Source of the DNA: Actinokineospora enzanensis DSM 44649 | GTDB taxonomy: Bacteria > Actinomycetota > Actinomycetes > Mycobacteriales > Pseudonocardiaceae | DNA length: 42,054 nt | Direction: 5' to 3' | Assembly (NCBI RefSeq): GCF_000374445.1 | Contig: NZ_KB894449.1 | Location: 1 to 42,054 of the forward strand | Shown: positions 17,218-25,536 of the stretch, one piece after another | How the letters are laid out: each line of letters opens with the position of its first letter | Position numbering within the stretch: position 1 is the first letter of the stretch | Translations under genes and position numbers: made by a program | The notes under the pieces: model-generated | The model's input: only the letters and a program-made list of their open reading frames with translations | What the model was told of the DNA's origin: nothing | The model's database searches: none

Positions 17218-18099
17218 GTGCCGAGCCTCGATGACTACCCGAAGATCGCCGCGGGCAAGGTCCGCGAGCTGCACGCGGTCGACGACGACCACCTGCTGCT
17301 CGTGGCCTCCGACCGGATCTCGGCCTACGACTTCGTGCTGGAGTCGCCGATCCCGGACAAGGGCCGGATCCTCACCGCGATGAGCGTCTTCTGGTTCGAA
17401 CTGCTCGGCGACCTGGTGCCGAACCACCTGGTGGCCTGGGACGACGACCGGATCCCGGCCGAGGTGCGCGGCCGCGCGCTGATCGTCAAGCGGCTGGCGA
17501 TGCTCCCCGTGGAGGCCGTCGCGCGCGGCTACCTGGCTGGTTCCGGCACCGTGGATTACACCCGAACGGGGAAGGTCTGCGGCATCGAGCTGCCCGACGG
17601 CCTGGTCGAGGGCTCGCGGCTGCCCGAGCCGATCTACACCCCGGCCACCAAGGCCCCGCTCGGCGAGCACGACGAGAACATCGACTTCGCCGCCACCGTC
17701 GAGGAGATCGGTCGGGAGCGCGCCGAGCAGGTGCGCGACCTGACCCTGGCCGTCTACCGGCGGGCCGCCGAGCACGCGCGCGGGCACGGCATCATCCTGG
17801 CCGACACCAAGTTCGAGTTCGGCGTGCGCGACGACGTGATCGTGCTCGGCGACGAGGTGCTGACCCCCGACTCGTCCCGCTACTGGCCGGAGGAGACCTA
17901 CGCGCCGGGCAAGGCGCAGCCGTCGTTCGACAAGCAGTACGTCCGCGACTGGCTCACCGGCCCGGACTCCGGCTGGGACCGGCACGGCAGCACCCCGCCC
18001 CCGCCGCTGCCCGATGACGTGGTGGAATCCACCCGCGCCCGGTACGTGGAGGCCTACGAGCGGATCACCGGGCGGAAGTTCGCCGACTGGATCGGCTGA
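17218..18099 (+). CDS. purC: Phosphoribosylaminoimidazole-succinocarboxamide synthase
   Basis: PurC (SAICAR synthase) joins CAIR to aspartate with ATP, a middle step of purine synthesis. At 293 residues it matches the long bacterial form. Marks: [25 protein letters not shown] (P-loop-like ATP site), [15 protein letters not shown], the [13 protein letters not shown] motif around residue 100, [23 protein letters not shown] and [15 protein letters not shown] sits 8 bases before GTG 17218 and no ribosome binding site is seen, so the transcript is probably leaderless. It is physically separate from purSQL but in the same neighbourhood. Confidence 0.97.
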   Translation: MPSLDDYPKIAAGKVRELHAVDDDHLLLVASDRISAYDFVLESPIPDKGRILTAMSVFWFELLGDLVPNHLVAWDDDRIPAEVRGRALIVKRLAMLPVEAVARGYLAGSGTVDYTRTGKVCGIELPDGLVEGSRLPEPIYTPATKAPLGEHDENIDFAATVEEIGRERAEQVRDLTLAVYRRAAEHARGHGIILADTKFEFGVRDDVIVLGDEVLTPDSSRYWPEETYAPGKAQPSFDKQYVRDWLTGPDSGWDRHGSTPPPPLPDDVVESTRARYVEAYERITGRKFADWIG

Positions 18100-18150
18100 G
18101 GCACCACCCGCGACACCTGGTAGTCATCCGGTCCCGTTGTGCTTGCTCAT

Positions 18151-18843
18151 GTGACGGCACGACTGCTGGTCTCCCTGTCCGGGATCGACGCCCGGACCCT
18201 GGACGCCTGCGTCGACCTCGGCACCGAGCTGACCGCCCGCGCGGTGCCGTCGTCGCTGCTGGTCGCCCCCCGGTTGGCGGGGGCGGCGGTCGACTGGGTC
18301 CGCGCCCGGCACGCGGCGGGTGACGACGTGCTGATGCACGGTTTCGACCACACCCGCGACCCACGTTCGCTGAGCATGGCACTGGGCAGGCGCGCCGAGT
18401 TCGCCACGCTGCCCGCGCACGAGGCGGGTCTGCGGCTCACCGCGGCGATGGCCACGATGGAGCGGCTCGGCCTGCCGTTGGACGGGTTCGCGCCGCCGCG
18501 GTGGATCGCGTCGCGGGGAACCCTGGTCGCGTTGGAGCGCAAGGGTTTCCGGCTGTGCGCCGATCTCGTCGGTATCCACGATCTACGCTCGGGCGCCCGC
18601 CTGCGCGCCCGTGTGCAGACTCTGCGCAGCCACGAACGCGCCGAGACCTGGCGCTGTTTCGCGCTGGTACTGGCCGCCGCCCGGATCACGCGGCGCGGGG
18701 GAGTGCTGCGGCTGGCCGTGGACGCCGCCGACCTGTCCCGCCCGGCCCACCGCACCGCGTTCCTGGACGCGGTGGACGCGGCCCTGGGCCACGCCGCCGA
18801 ACCCCTCACCTACCGCGGCGCGGCCACCGTGACCGCCGCCTGA
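18151..18843 (+). CDS. DUF2334 (polysaccharide deacetylase-like) protein
   Basis: A 230-residue protein with the deacetylase-like NodB-fold arrangement of DUF2334: ARLLVSLSGID at the first strand (where the family's Asp-rich start is), AAGDDVLMHGFDHT with the expected His pair, GFAPPRWIAS (the proline-rich substrate loop), and a late GGVLRLAVDAADLSR. The canonical first Asp pair is weak here (SGIDAR), so activity is not certain. GTG 18151 is chosen as the start of the fold; TTG 18139 is possible. It follows purC by 51 bases and ends at a strong terminator. Confidence 0.78.
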   Translation: MTARLLVSLSGIDARTLDACVDLGTELTARAVPSSLLVAPRLAGAAVDWVRARHAAGDDVLMHGFDHTRDPRSLSMALGRRAEFATLPAHEAGLRLTAAMATMERLGLPLDGFAPPRWIASRGTLVALERKGFRLCADLVGIHDLRSGARLRARVQTLRSHERAETWRCFALVLAAARITRRGGVLRLAVDAADLSRPAHRTAFLDAVDAALGHAAEPLTYRGAATVTAA

Positions 18844-18869
18844 GCCGACGCGCGCACCGCGTCGGCTCA
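18841..18869. terminator. Strong bidirectional terminator hairpin
   Basis: A perfect 12-bp stem, TGAGCCGACGCG with its complement, and a 5-base loop. It begins at the stop codon of the DUF2334 gene and lies 25 bases from the stop of the convergent monooxygenase gene. Confidence 0.85.
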
Positions 18870-18893
18870 GGCGGGTCCATTCCCTGCTCCCGC

Positions 18894-19538
18894 TCAGCCG
18901 AGGATGACGTCCGAGCAGGAGTAGAAGGCCTCCCCACTGTCCGGGTAGTGGCGCTGCCAGATCGAGTAGATCAGGTGGCGCCCGGTGTGCCCGGCGGGGA
19001 TGGTCGCGGCCAGCTGGTACGCGCCACCGGAGATCGGCGGGTTCAGCTGCGAGTAGAACGGTGTGGGCTCCAGGTCCGACCACTTCAGCGGCTGGGTCGG
19101 GTCATAGCCCTGCTTGGTGATGTAGAGCTCGAAGGTGCCCGGGTGCGCGGCGGTCTCCTTGTACTTGAAGGTGAACGGGCCGCTCGCGGGCAGGTTGGTC
19201 GCGGGCCAGTCGGCGCGCGGCAGGTCGAGGCCCTTGTACTTGTCGCGACCCGCGCTGCACAGCTTGCCGTCCGGGATGATCTGCCTGCTCTTCCCGTTGG
19301 CGTTGGGCTGGTTGACCTCGTCCCAGTCGTAGATGACCCAGGCCCCGCCCGCCTTGACGGCCGCCTTGCAGGCCGCGGACTTCGGGTTCTCCGGACCCTC
19401 GTTGAAGCACCGCCAGATCCGGCTGGCCGGGTTGCTCATCGAACCGTGCGCGAACGCGGGCGTCGCCGCGACGACACTCAGCGACATCACCGCCCCGGAG
19501 AACGCCGCCACGATGGCGGCTGCGCGCCGAAACCTCAT
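18894..19538 (-). CDS. Lytic polysaccharide monooxygenase, AA10 (former CBM33)
   Basis: A secreted, single-domain copper monooxygenase of 214 residues that cleaves chitin or cellulose oxidatively. The signal peptide ends at ATPAFA, so the mature protein starts with His (HGSMSNPASRIW). This N-terminal His is one arm of the copper histidine brace; the second His is in ETAAHPGTFELYITK. AGHTGRHLIYSIWQR and DSGEAFYSCSDV are typical of the AA10 C-terminus. Four or more Cys fit two disulfides. AAGGAG lies 7 bases before ATG 19538. A DasR-type operator lies in the leader (19566-19576), which links it to N-acetylglucosamine/chitin control. No carbohydrate-binding module is attached. Confidence 0.94.
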   Translation of the reverse strand: MRFRRAAAIVAAFSGAVMSLSVVAATPAFAHGSMSNPASRIWRCFNEGPENPKSAACKAAVKAGGAWVIYDWDEVNQPNANGKSRQIIPDGKLCSAGRDKYKGLDLPRADWPATNLPASGPFTFKYKETAAHPGTFELYITKQGYDPTQPLKWSDLEPTPFYSQLNPPISGGAYQLAATIPAGHTGRHLIYSIWQRHYPDSGEAFYSCSDVILG

Positions 19539-19565
19539 CCCGCTCTCCTTCCATCCAGCCCCAAA

Positions 19566-19576
19566 GGTCTAGACCA
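19566..19576 (-). promoter_or_regulatory. DasR-responsive element (dre)-like operator
   Basis: Read on the minus strand the site is TGGTCTAGACC, 11 of the 12 core positions of the dre consensus TGGTCTAGACCA for the GntR-family regulator DasR. The perfect 10-bp palindrome GGTCTAGACC is 28-37 bases upstream of the monooxygenase start. A TATAGC hexamer at 19593-19598 on the same strand puts it just after the start of transcription, a repressing position. Confidence 0.8.
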
Positions 19577-19824
19577 TGGTGAACCATTCCCCGCTATAAC
19601 GGAACCCCTGGTCATCACCGGTTGGCTATTTTCATACGGCCGGACATATCGGATAGCTTGATACCGGAAACACTCGCGCACCAGAAGTGTTATCTGGTAA
19701 GGGTTATACGTCTGTGAAACCATTCCCGAAACCGCATCCGCATTCACCTTCAGGCCAGGAAACCCTCGCCGAGCGTGCAACCAATCCCGGAGTAGTCCCG
19801 TCTCGGGCGGTCGACGCTGACGTA
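19577..19824. promoter_or_regulatory. Divergent region between monooxygenase and ABC exporter genes
   Basis: About 250 bases without a gene, clearly AT-richer than the flanks (19590-19720). Visible: a TATAGC -10 candidate for the monooxygenase; small dyads AACACT/AGTGTT and CCAGA/TCTGG around 19665-19697. Their role is unknown. No start codon with a good ribosome binding site was found. Confidence 0.4.
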
Positions 19825-19849
19825 CTAGCTACGGTATCTGGTACGCTAG
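19825..19849. promoter_or_regulatory. Inverted repeat upstream of the ABC exporter operon
   Basis: CTAGCTAC (19825-19832) and GTA-C-GCTAG (19841-19849) form an imperfect dyad with one bulged base around an 8-base centre. It is 41 bases upstream of the ATPase start, where a repressor site would be expected. The TetR protein encoded at 23023 in the same block is a candidate binder; this is inference. Confidence 0.4.
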
Positions 19850-19889
19850 CGGTGTAGTGGGAACCGGATGGACCGAGGGGAGCACTGTG

Positions 19890-20834
19890 ATGTCGAGCGG
19901 CGCCGTCGTGGCGGAAGGCCTGCGCAAGCGTTATGGCGACAAGTACGCACTGGACGGATTCGACCTGGAGGTACGCCCCGGCGTCGTGCACGGTCTGCTC
20001 GGCCCCAACGGCGCGGGCAAGACGACAGCGGTCCGGATCCTGTCCACGCTGGTCAGGCTGGACGAGGGCACCGCGCGTGTCGCCGGGTTCGACGTGGCCA
20101 CCCGGCCTGCCGAGGTGCGCAGACGCATCGGGCTGGTCGGTCAGTACGCCGCCGTGGACGAGGTGCTCAGCGGCAGGCAGAACCTGGAGATGTTCGCCCG
20201 CCTCTACCACCTGCCCGCACGGCAGGCCCGGGAGCGCGCGGGTCGGATGTTGGAGCGGTTCAGCTTGGCGAACACCGGCGGCAAGCCCGTCAAGACCTAC
20301 TCCGGCGGCATGCGGCGCAGGCTCGACCTGGCCGCGAGCATGATCCTCGCGCCCGCCGTGCTGTTCCTGGACGAGCCGACCACCGGCCTGGACCCGCGCG
20401 GCCGCAACGAGGTCTGGGCGGCCGTCCGCGAGCTCGCCGACCTGGGCACGACGGTCCTGTTGACCACTCAGTACCTCGACGAGGCCGACCAGCTCGCCAG
20501 CCGGATCTCGGTCGTCGACCACGGCCGCGTCATCGCCGAGGGCACCCCCGACCAGCTCAAGTCCCGGCTGGGCGGCGACCGCGTCGACATCACCGTGCAC
20601 GACGCCGCCGACCTGGGCCGCGCCGCCGCCCTCGCGAGCCGGATCGCGGGCGCGCCCGCCGAGATCGACACCGACAACCGGCGGGCAGGCGTGCGGGTCG
20701 CCGAGCGCGTGACCGTGCTGGCCGACCTGCTCCGCGAGCTGACCGCCGAGGGCATCGCGGTGGAAGACATCGGCCTGCGCCGCCCCACCCTCGACGAAGT
20801 CTTCCTGCAGCTGACCGAGGAGGTCCCCGCTTGA
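19890..20834 (+). CDS. ABC transporter ATP-binding protein, DrrA-like
   Basis: A 314-residue ATPase of the drug-exporter (daunorubicin resistance, DrrA) type. Walker A is GPNGAGKT (about residue 37-44), the Q-loop lies in RRIGLVGQYAAVDEVLSGRQNLE, the signature is YSGGMRRRLDLAASM, Walker B is AVLFLDEPTTGLDPR, and the switch region is TTVLLTTQYLDEADQLASRI. The family's C-terminal extension ends RRPTLDEVFLQLT. The start could be GTG 19887 or ATG 19890 (GGGGAG precedes both). It overlaps the permease start by 4 bases. It energises export by the next gene's protein. The substrate is not predictable. Confidence 0.94.
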   Translation: MSSGAVVAEGLRKRYGDKYALDGFDLEVRPGVVHGLLGPNGAGKTTAVRILSTLVRLDEGTARVAGFDVATRPAEVRRRIGLVGQYAAVDEVLSGRQNLEMFARLYHLPARQARERAGRMLERFSLANTGGKPVKTYSGGMRRRLDLAASMILAPAVLFLDEPTTGLDPRGRNEVWAAVRELADLGTTVLLTTQYLDEADQLASRISVVDHGRVIAEGTPDQLKSRLGGDRVDITVHDAADLGRAAALASRIAGAPAEIDTDNRRAGVRVAERVTVLADLLRELTAEGIAVEDIGLRRPTLDEVFLQLTEEVPA

Positions 20835-21631
20835 CCAGCGCCGTCCCGACCGATGCCCGCTGGGTCGCCGCGGACTCCTGGACGCTGACCCGCCGCGGCC
20901 TGGCCCACTGGGTGCGCAACCCCGGCCAGGTGATCTTCTCGCTGGCCTTCAACATCGTTCTCGTCCTGATGTTCGGCTTCCTGTTCGGCGGCGCCATGGC
21001 GGCGCCCGGCGACTACCGCGAGTTCCTGATACCCGGCATGTTCGCCATGACCATGCTGTTCGGCATCGGCCTGACCACCCAGGCGGTGGCCACCGACAAG
21101 GAACGCGGCATCACCGACCGGTTCCGGTCGATGCCCGTGTCCGCCGCGTCGGTGCTGATCGGCCGGGCCGTGGCGGACCTGCTGTTCGCCGTGCTCACCG
21201 TGGTCGTCATGGCCCTGTGCGGGCTGGCCGTGGGCTGGACCACGCACGGCTCGCCCGGCGACACGCTCGTGGCGTTCCTGCTGATCCTGCTGTTGCGGTT
21301 CGCGCTGATCTGGGTCGGCGTCTACATCGGACTATCGGTGAGCGGTCAGGAGGCGATCACCGGCGTGCAGACGCTGGAGTTCCCACTGGGCTTCCTGTCC
21401 TGCGCGTTCGTCGCCCCATCGACCATGCCCACCTGGCTGGGCACGGTCGCCGACTGGAACCCGCTGTCGTCCACAGTGGTCGCCACCCGACAGCTGTTCG
21501 GCAATCCCGGGTGGACGGCGGACAACTGGATCGTGCGGCACGCGGACCTGATGGCGGTGTGCTGGCCGGTGCTGATCACCGCCGTCTTCATGCCGTTGGC
21601 GATCGGCAAGTTCCGTGCCCTCGGGAACTGA
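20831..21631 (+). CDS. ABC transporter permease, DrrB-like (ABC-2)
   Basis: A 266-residue ABC-2 membrane protein with about six helices, e.g. VIFSLAFNIVLVLMFGFLFG, FAMTMLFGIGLTTQ, and ADLLFAVLTVVVMALCGLAVG. The cytoplasmic loop with TDKERGITDRFRSMPVSAASVLIGR is typical of DrrB-type permeases. The start is TTG 20831, inside TTGA shared with the ATPase stop; no ATG or GTG is nearby, and coupling makes a TTG start plausible. It forms the exporter with the DrrA-like ATPase. Confidence 0.92.
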   Translation: MTSAVPTDARWVAADSWTLTRRGLAHWVRNPGQVIFSLAFNIVLVLMFGFLFGGAMAAPGDYREFLIPGMFAMTMLFGIGLTTQAVATDKERGITDRFRSMPVSAASVLIGRAVADLLFAVLTVVVMALCGLAVGWTTHGSPGDTLVAFLLILLLRFALIWVGVYIGLSVSGQEAITGVQTLEFPLGFLSCAFVAPSTMPTWLGTVADWNPLSSTVVATRQLFGNPGWTADNWIVRHADLMAVCWPVLITAVFMPLAIGKFRALGN

Positions 21632-21659
21632 TCAGCTGTCCTGAGTTGCGGAGGTTCTA

Positions 21660-22148
21660 TTGCGACTCGCCCGCTGTGCGGTGGTCTTCTGTCCGGCCGA
21701 CCCGCCCCGGAACGGCACCGTGAGCGTGTGGGATCCGAATGGCGTCGGTCTGCCCGACGACATCGGTGAACCGGGAGTACTGACCGTGGCCGACCCCGAG
21801 GTCCGCGCGGTCGAGGCGCGGCACCTCTCGGTCGCCGAGGCATTGCCCCGGCTGCTCCGGGTGCGCGACGATCACGCCGCGCACCCGGCGGCGGTCTTCT
21901 GGTCCGCAGCGGCGTTCGCGGCCGTGCCAGCGGCGTTGCCCGGCGAGCCACCAACATCCGTTTGGCAGCCGGTGTCCGTCACCGAGACCGACCTGGACCC
22001 CGAGGCCGTCGCCGCCCTCATCCACACCGCGGCCACCTGGGCCGATGCCCTCCTCGATGCAGCCACCCACGACCCACGCTCGATCCGCCCTCAAGCCGTG
22101 GACGACAAGCTCGACATCCGCGCGCCGCAAAGGAGAACCCCGCCATGA
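21660..22148 (+). CDS. Hypothetical protein in the exporter operon
   Basis: A 162-residue Ala/Pro-rich soluble protein. I do not recognise it. GGAGG lies 7 bases before TTG 21660, and the stop overlaps the next ATG as ATGA, so it is translated in line with its neighbours. A middle stretch (ADPEVRAVEARHLSVAEALPRLLRVRDDHAA) looks helical. It might be a small partner of the NmrA-like reductase that it is coupled to; there is no direct evidence. Confidence 0.7.
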   Translation: MRLARCAVVFCPADPPRNGTVSVWDPNGVGLPDDIGEPGVLTVADPEVRAVEARHLSVAEALPRLLRVRDDHAAHPAAVFWSAAAFAAVPAALPGEPPTSVWQPVSVTETDLDPEAVAALIHTAATWADALLDAATHDPRSIRPQAVDDKLDIRAPQRRTPP

Positions 22149-22978
22149 CGATCCTGGTGACCGGCGCCCGCGGCCACGTCGGCCGCGGCGTCGTGAATGG
22201 CTTGCTCGCCGCAGGCGCCCGAGCGCGCGCGATGTCGCGGAACCCGGGGAGCATCCGACCGCGCCCGGGTCTGACCGTGGTCGGCGGCGACCTGGAGGAC
22301 CCGGAGGGCCTGGCACCCGCACTGTCCGGAGTGGACAGCATGTTCCTGTTCCCGGTCGCCCGCACCGCCGCGGCGGTCCTCGACCACGCCAAACGAGCGG
22401 GCGTCCGGCACGTGGTGGTGCTGTCGTCCAACTCGGTCCCGTACGCGTACAGCCACAACGGCCGGTACCACAAGGTCGTGGAGGACGCGGTCCGCGGCTC
22501 CGGCCTGGACTGGACTTTCGTCCGTCCCGGCGAGTTCGCCACCAACCTGCTGTGGAAGTGGTGCACCACAATCCGCGCAAACGGCGTTGTGCGCGCGCCA
22601 TTTCCCGAAGCCCGCCAAACCCTCCTGCACGAGGCCGACGTCGCCGCCGTAGCAACGGTCACGCTCCTGCAACCCGGCCACGAAAGCCAGATCTACGACC
22701 TGACCGGCCCACACGCCCTGACCCAACGCGAACAAACCGAGGCGTTGAGCCAGGCTCTTGGCAGGCCACTCCGGTTCGAGGAGATCAGCCCCCGCGAGGC
22801 CAAGGCGGAAATGACCCGCTTCATGCCCGAACCAGCCGCCGCCCTGGCCCTCGCCTACCTGGCCGACGCCGCAGCCCACATCCCCACCGTGACCCGCACG
22901 GTCGCCCGCCTAACCGGCCGCCCCGGCCTGCCATTCACCCAGTGGGCCCACGACCACGCCCCCGAATTCTCCCTCTGA
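22145..22978 (+). CDS. NmrA-like NAD(P)-binding reductase
   Basis: A 277-residue atypical short-chain dehydrogenase of the NmrA/quinone-reductase-like type. The Rossmann start is ILVTGARGHVGRGVVNGLLAAG. It continues with the GGDLEDPEGLAPAL strand, VRHVVVLSSNS, a GLDWTFVRPGEFATNLL segment, and LHEADVAAVATVTLLQPG. The usual catalytic Tyr-x-x-x-Lys is only partly present (YHKVVED), as is common in NmrA-like proteins, which may be redox sensors or NAD(P)H:quinone oxidoreductases. It follows the exporter genes, and a TetR gene follows it; the group looks like a regulated resistance or stress operon. Confidence 0.88.
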   Translation: MTILVTGARGHVGRGVVNGLLAAGARARAMSRNPGSIRPRPGLTVVGGDLEDPEGLAPALSGVDSMFLFPVARTAAAVLDHAKRAGVRHVVVLSSNSVPYAYSHNGRYHKVVEDAVRGSGLDWTFVRPGEFATNLLWKWCTTIRANGVVRAPFPEARQTLLHEADVAAVATVTLLQPGHESQIYDLTGPHALTQREQTEALSQALGRPLRFEEISPREAKAEMTRFMPEPAAALALAYLADAAAHIPTVTRTVARLTGRPGLPFTQWAHDHAPEFSL

Positions 22979-23022
22979 CCAGCACATACGTCGTACGATA
23001 CGCCGTCCGGTAAACTTGCTGT

Positions 23023-23790
23023 ATGCCCAGAGAACCCCGGACCAAGCCCGACCCCGCCCGCAGCCTGGCCCTGCTCTGGCGCACCACCGAACCCGCCAGC
23101 CGCAAACCCGACGCGGACCTCAGCGTGGACAAGATCGTCACCACCGCCATCCACATCGCCGACACCCAGGGCCTCCCCGCCCTGACCATGCGCGCCGTCA
23201 GCGACCACCTTGGCGTCGGCACCATGTCCACCTACACATATGTGCCTGGCAAGGGCGAACTGGTCGACCTCATGGTCGACAAAGCCCTCGGCGAAATAGC
23301 CCACCACAAACACCCCGGCCCGGACTGGCGCACCCGCCTGGAAAGCGTCGCCCGCACAAACTGGAACCTCCTGCGCGCGCACCCGTGGATCCTCTCCACC
23401 GGCCCCCGCCCCGTCCTGGGCCCCAACGTCATCGCGAAGTACGACAACGAACTCCGCACAATCGACGGCCTCCCGGTAAGCGATGTGGAACTGGACGCCA
23501 TCCTGACCCTGGTCCTCGGCCACACCCAGAACACCGCCCGCCTCGCCGCCGAAACCGCGGAAACCGCAACCAAGACCGGCCAAACCGACGCCCAATGGTG
23601 GGCCACCCACGCCCCCCTCCTGAACCGAATCCTCGACCCCACCCGCTACCCCCTGGCCCACCGCGTCGGCACCGCCTCCGGTACCGAACACAACGCCCCC
23701 CAAGACCCCCAAGCCACCTTCGAGTTCGGCCTGGCCCGTCTCCTCGACGGCATAGCCAGCTTCATCGAGGGTCAACTGGAACACGAGTAA
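23023..23790 (+). CDS. TetR-family repressor with TetR_C domain
   Basis: A 255-residue regulator. The N-terminal helix-turn-helix spans about residues 35-82 (VDKIVTTAIHIADTQGLPALTMRAVSDHLGVGTMSTYTY). The C-terminal part (WRTRLESVARTNWNLLRAHPWIL, then VELDAILTLVLGHTQNTARLA) matches the tetracycline-repressor-type C-domain common beside drug exporters. TAAACT is 6 bases before the ATG, so it may be leaderless. A short palindrome, TCGTACGA, lies upstream near 22990 and could be an autoregulatory site. It probably controls the exporter block upstream. Confidence 0.9.
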   Translation: MPREPRTKPDPARSLALLWRTTEPASRKPDADLSVDKIVTTAIHIADTQGLPALTMRAVSDHLGVGTMSTYTYVPGKGELVDLMVDKALGEIAHHKHPGPDWRTRLESVARTNWNLLRAHPWILSTGPRPVLGPNVIAKYDNELRTIDGLPVSDVELDAILTLVLGHTQNTARLAAETAETATKTGQTDAQWWATHAPLLNRILDPTRYPLAHRVGTASGTEHNAPQDPQATFEFGLARLLDGIASFIEGQLEHE

Positions 23791-23891
23791 GCCACGTGTC
23801 GAAAAGGTGCCATTGCGCAACCTGATTGACACTGGCTGTAACAACCTGCCTGCCCGGGTGCGATGTGATCACCGCACCTGGAGGAGGCCGA

Positions 23892-25160
23892 GTGGCAATC
23901 ACGACTTCGCAGTTCCCACCCGCACCGGGGGCGACCGGTGGTTACGCGGTCGTCGACACCGAGACCACGGGAATTAGCGCCGGTCTCAAGCACCGGATCG
24001 CCGAAATCGCGATCGTCCATGTCGACGCGCAGGGCGTGGTCACCGACGAGTGGTGCACCCTGGTCAACCCGGACCGGGATCTCGGTCCACAAGCCATCCA
24101 CGGTATCCACGCGGCTGATACCCGCCGCGCGCCGCGCTTCGCGCAGATCGTGGGCGATGTGATCGACCGGTTACGCGGACGGATCGTGGTAGCGCACAAC
24201 TGGCCGTTCGACGCGATGCACCTACGCGCCGAGTTCGAGCGCCTTGGCACCCAAACCCCGCTGCACGCACACGCCGGACTGTGCACGATGCGCGCTGCCG
24301 GAATGGCACAACTGGCCGCAGGCCGTTCGCTGGTCGATTGCTGCACCGCGATCGGGCTACCACCCCGATCCTGGCACTCGGCCCATGACGACGCGCTGGC
24401 CGCGGCCGGGCTGCTCGGCTACCTGATCGAACGACATCCCGAGACAGTGCGGATCGTGCCAGACCACCTCGAAACCGCCAACTGGCCATGGCCGTCATCG
24501 TGGCCTGGCGGCCTCGTCAAACCTGTGCGCCGCACGCAGGCCGAGCACACCGAACAACACTTCCTGGCACGTCTGGTCGAGCGCCTGCCCCGGGACGAGG
24601 AACCCGAGGTGGACACCTACTTCGCCATGCTCGACAACGCGCTCCTCGACCGTCGGATCTCCGCCACCGAAGCCGACGCACTACTTGAACTGGCTCACGA
24701 CCTGGGCATGCACAAGGCCGACGTCCTGAACGTGCACCACACCTACCTCCGGCAACTGGCCAAGGCAGCCTGGCAAGACCGGATCCTCACCGACGAGGAG
24801 CGGACCGACATCACCACTGTCGCCATCCTTCTCGGCTTCGACGCCACCTACGCTGAGCAAGTCCTCGCCGAGGAAGCCCACCCCGACGACTCCACGCGGC
24901 CTGTCACGATCGGCGGTCTACGACTCAGAGCAGGCGACAAGGCAGTCCTGACCGGCGACATGATCCGCCCACGCGACAGCATCGTCCACCAGGCGACCGC
25001 GGCCGGGCTCCGCATCACCACCCATGTCAGCAAGCAAACCCACGTGGTCGCCGCCGCGGACCCCGACTCGCTGTCCGGCAAGGCAAAACGCGCCAGGGAG
25101 CTCGGTGTGCCGGTGGTCGACCAGCACACATTCCTCCGAGCCCTGGACACCATCTCCTGA
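23892..25160 (+). CDS. DEDDh exonuclease fused to a BRCT domain
   Basis: A 422-residue protein with three parts. Residues about 18-180 are a DnaQ-like 3'-5' exonuclease: Asp22 and Glu24 in VVDTETTG, Asp in VVAHNWPFDAMHL, and the His-x4-Asp type end in SAHDDALAAAGLL. Residues about 205-330 are helical (LLDRRISATEADALLELAHDLG, then LTDEERTDITTVAILLG), resembling a TerB-like acidic helical domain. Residues about 337-420 are a BRCT domain (GDKAVLTGDM, VSKQTHVVAAADPDSLSGKAKRARELGVPVV). GTG 23892 has GGAGG upstream. It contains a TTA codon at 24171. The domain set suggests DNA repair or processing; similar proteins are annotated as DNA polymerase III epsilon-like. Confidence 0.9.
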   Translation: MAITTSQFPPAPGATGGYAVVDTETTGISAGLKHRIAEIAIVHVDAQGVVTDEWCTLVNPDRDLGPQAIHGIHAADTRRAPRFAQIVGDVIDRLRGRIVVAHNWPFDAMHLRAEFERLGTQTPLHAHAGLCTMRAAGMAQLAAGRSLVDCCTAIGLPPRSWHSAHDDALAAAGLLGYLIERHPETVRIVPDHLETANWPWPSSWPGGLVKPVRRTQAEHTEQHFLARLVERLPRDEEPEVDTYFAMLDNALLDRRISATEADALLELAHDLGMHKADVLNVHHTYLRQLAKAAWQDRILTDEERTDITTVAILLGFDATYAEQVLAEEAHPDDSTRPVTIGGLRLRAGDKAVLTGDMIRPRDSIVHQATAAGLRITTHVSKQTHVVAAADPDSLSGKAKRARELGVPVVDQHTFLRALDTIS

Positions 25161-25266
25161 CTCCCGGCAGGCAATCACCACCGAGCCGACCCGAGGTCGA
25201 ACGACGGCACCGCTCGGTGGGTCCTCACGGACATACTCCGAGCCTGACCGGGGCACGGACAAGCGA

Positions 25267-25303
25267 CCACCAGCGGCGCCGAACGTCTCGGGACCGCTGG
25301 TGG
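25267..25303. terminator. Hairpin between convergent genes
   Basis: A perfect 10-bp stem, CCACCAGCGG with CCGCTGGTGG, and a 17-base loop. It lies between the exonuclease stop (25160) and the LuxR-type regulator stop (25312), close to the latter. A weaker 8-bp dyad (25178-25185 with 25213-25220) lies nearer the exonuclease gene. Confidence 0.6.
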
Positions 25304-25311
25304 GCGCACCG

Positions 25312-25536
25312 CTAGCTCTCCAGCCAGCCCCGTTGGACGGCGGCGACACCAGCGGCGAAGCGGTTCCGAGCCCCTAGCTCGGTCATCAGCCGGGCGATCC
25401 GCCGCCGGGCCGTGCGCACGCTGATCGACATCGACTTCGCGATGTACTCATCGCCATGCCCCATGGCCATGAGTCGGATCAATTTCCGGTCTTCCGGATC
25501 CAGGCCTTCCGTGCACAACTCTTTCTCGCATTGCAT
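25312..25536 (-). CDS. Orphan LuxR-type helix-turn-helix regulator of the RiPP cluster
   Basis: A 74-residue protein that is almost only a GerE/LuxR DNA-binding domain: EDRKLIRLMAMGHGDEYIAKSMSISVRTARRRIARLMTELGARNRF (residues about 15-60). No receiver or sensor domain is attached, so it is not a normal response regulator. GGGGATGGGGAC precedes the ATG at 25536. It diverges from the RiPP genes, with a 380-base region between, and is the only regulator at the cluster's edge. Stand-alone LuxR domains often activate nearby antibiotic genes. Confidence 0.85.
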   Translation of the reverse strand: MQCEKELCTEGLDPEDRKLIRLMAMGHGDEYIAKSMSISVRTARRRIARLMTELGARNRFAAGVAAVQRGWLES

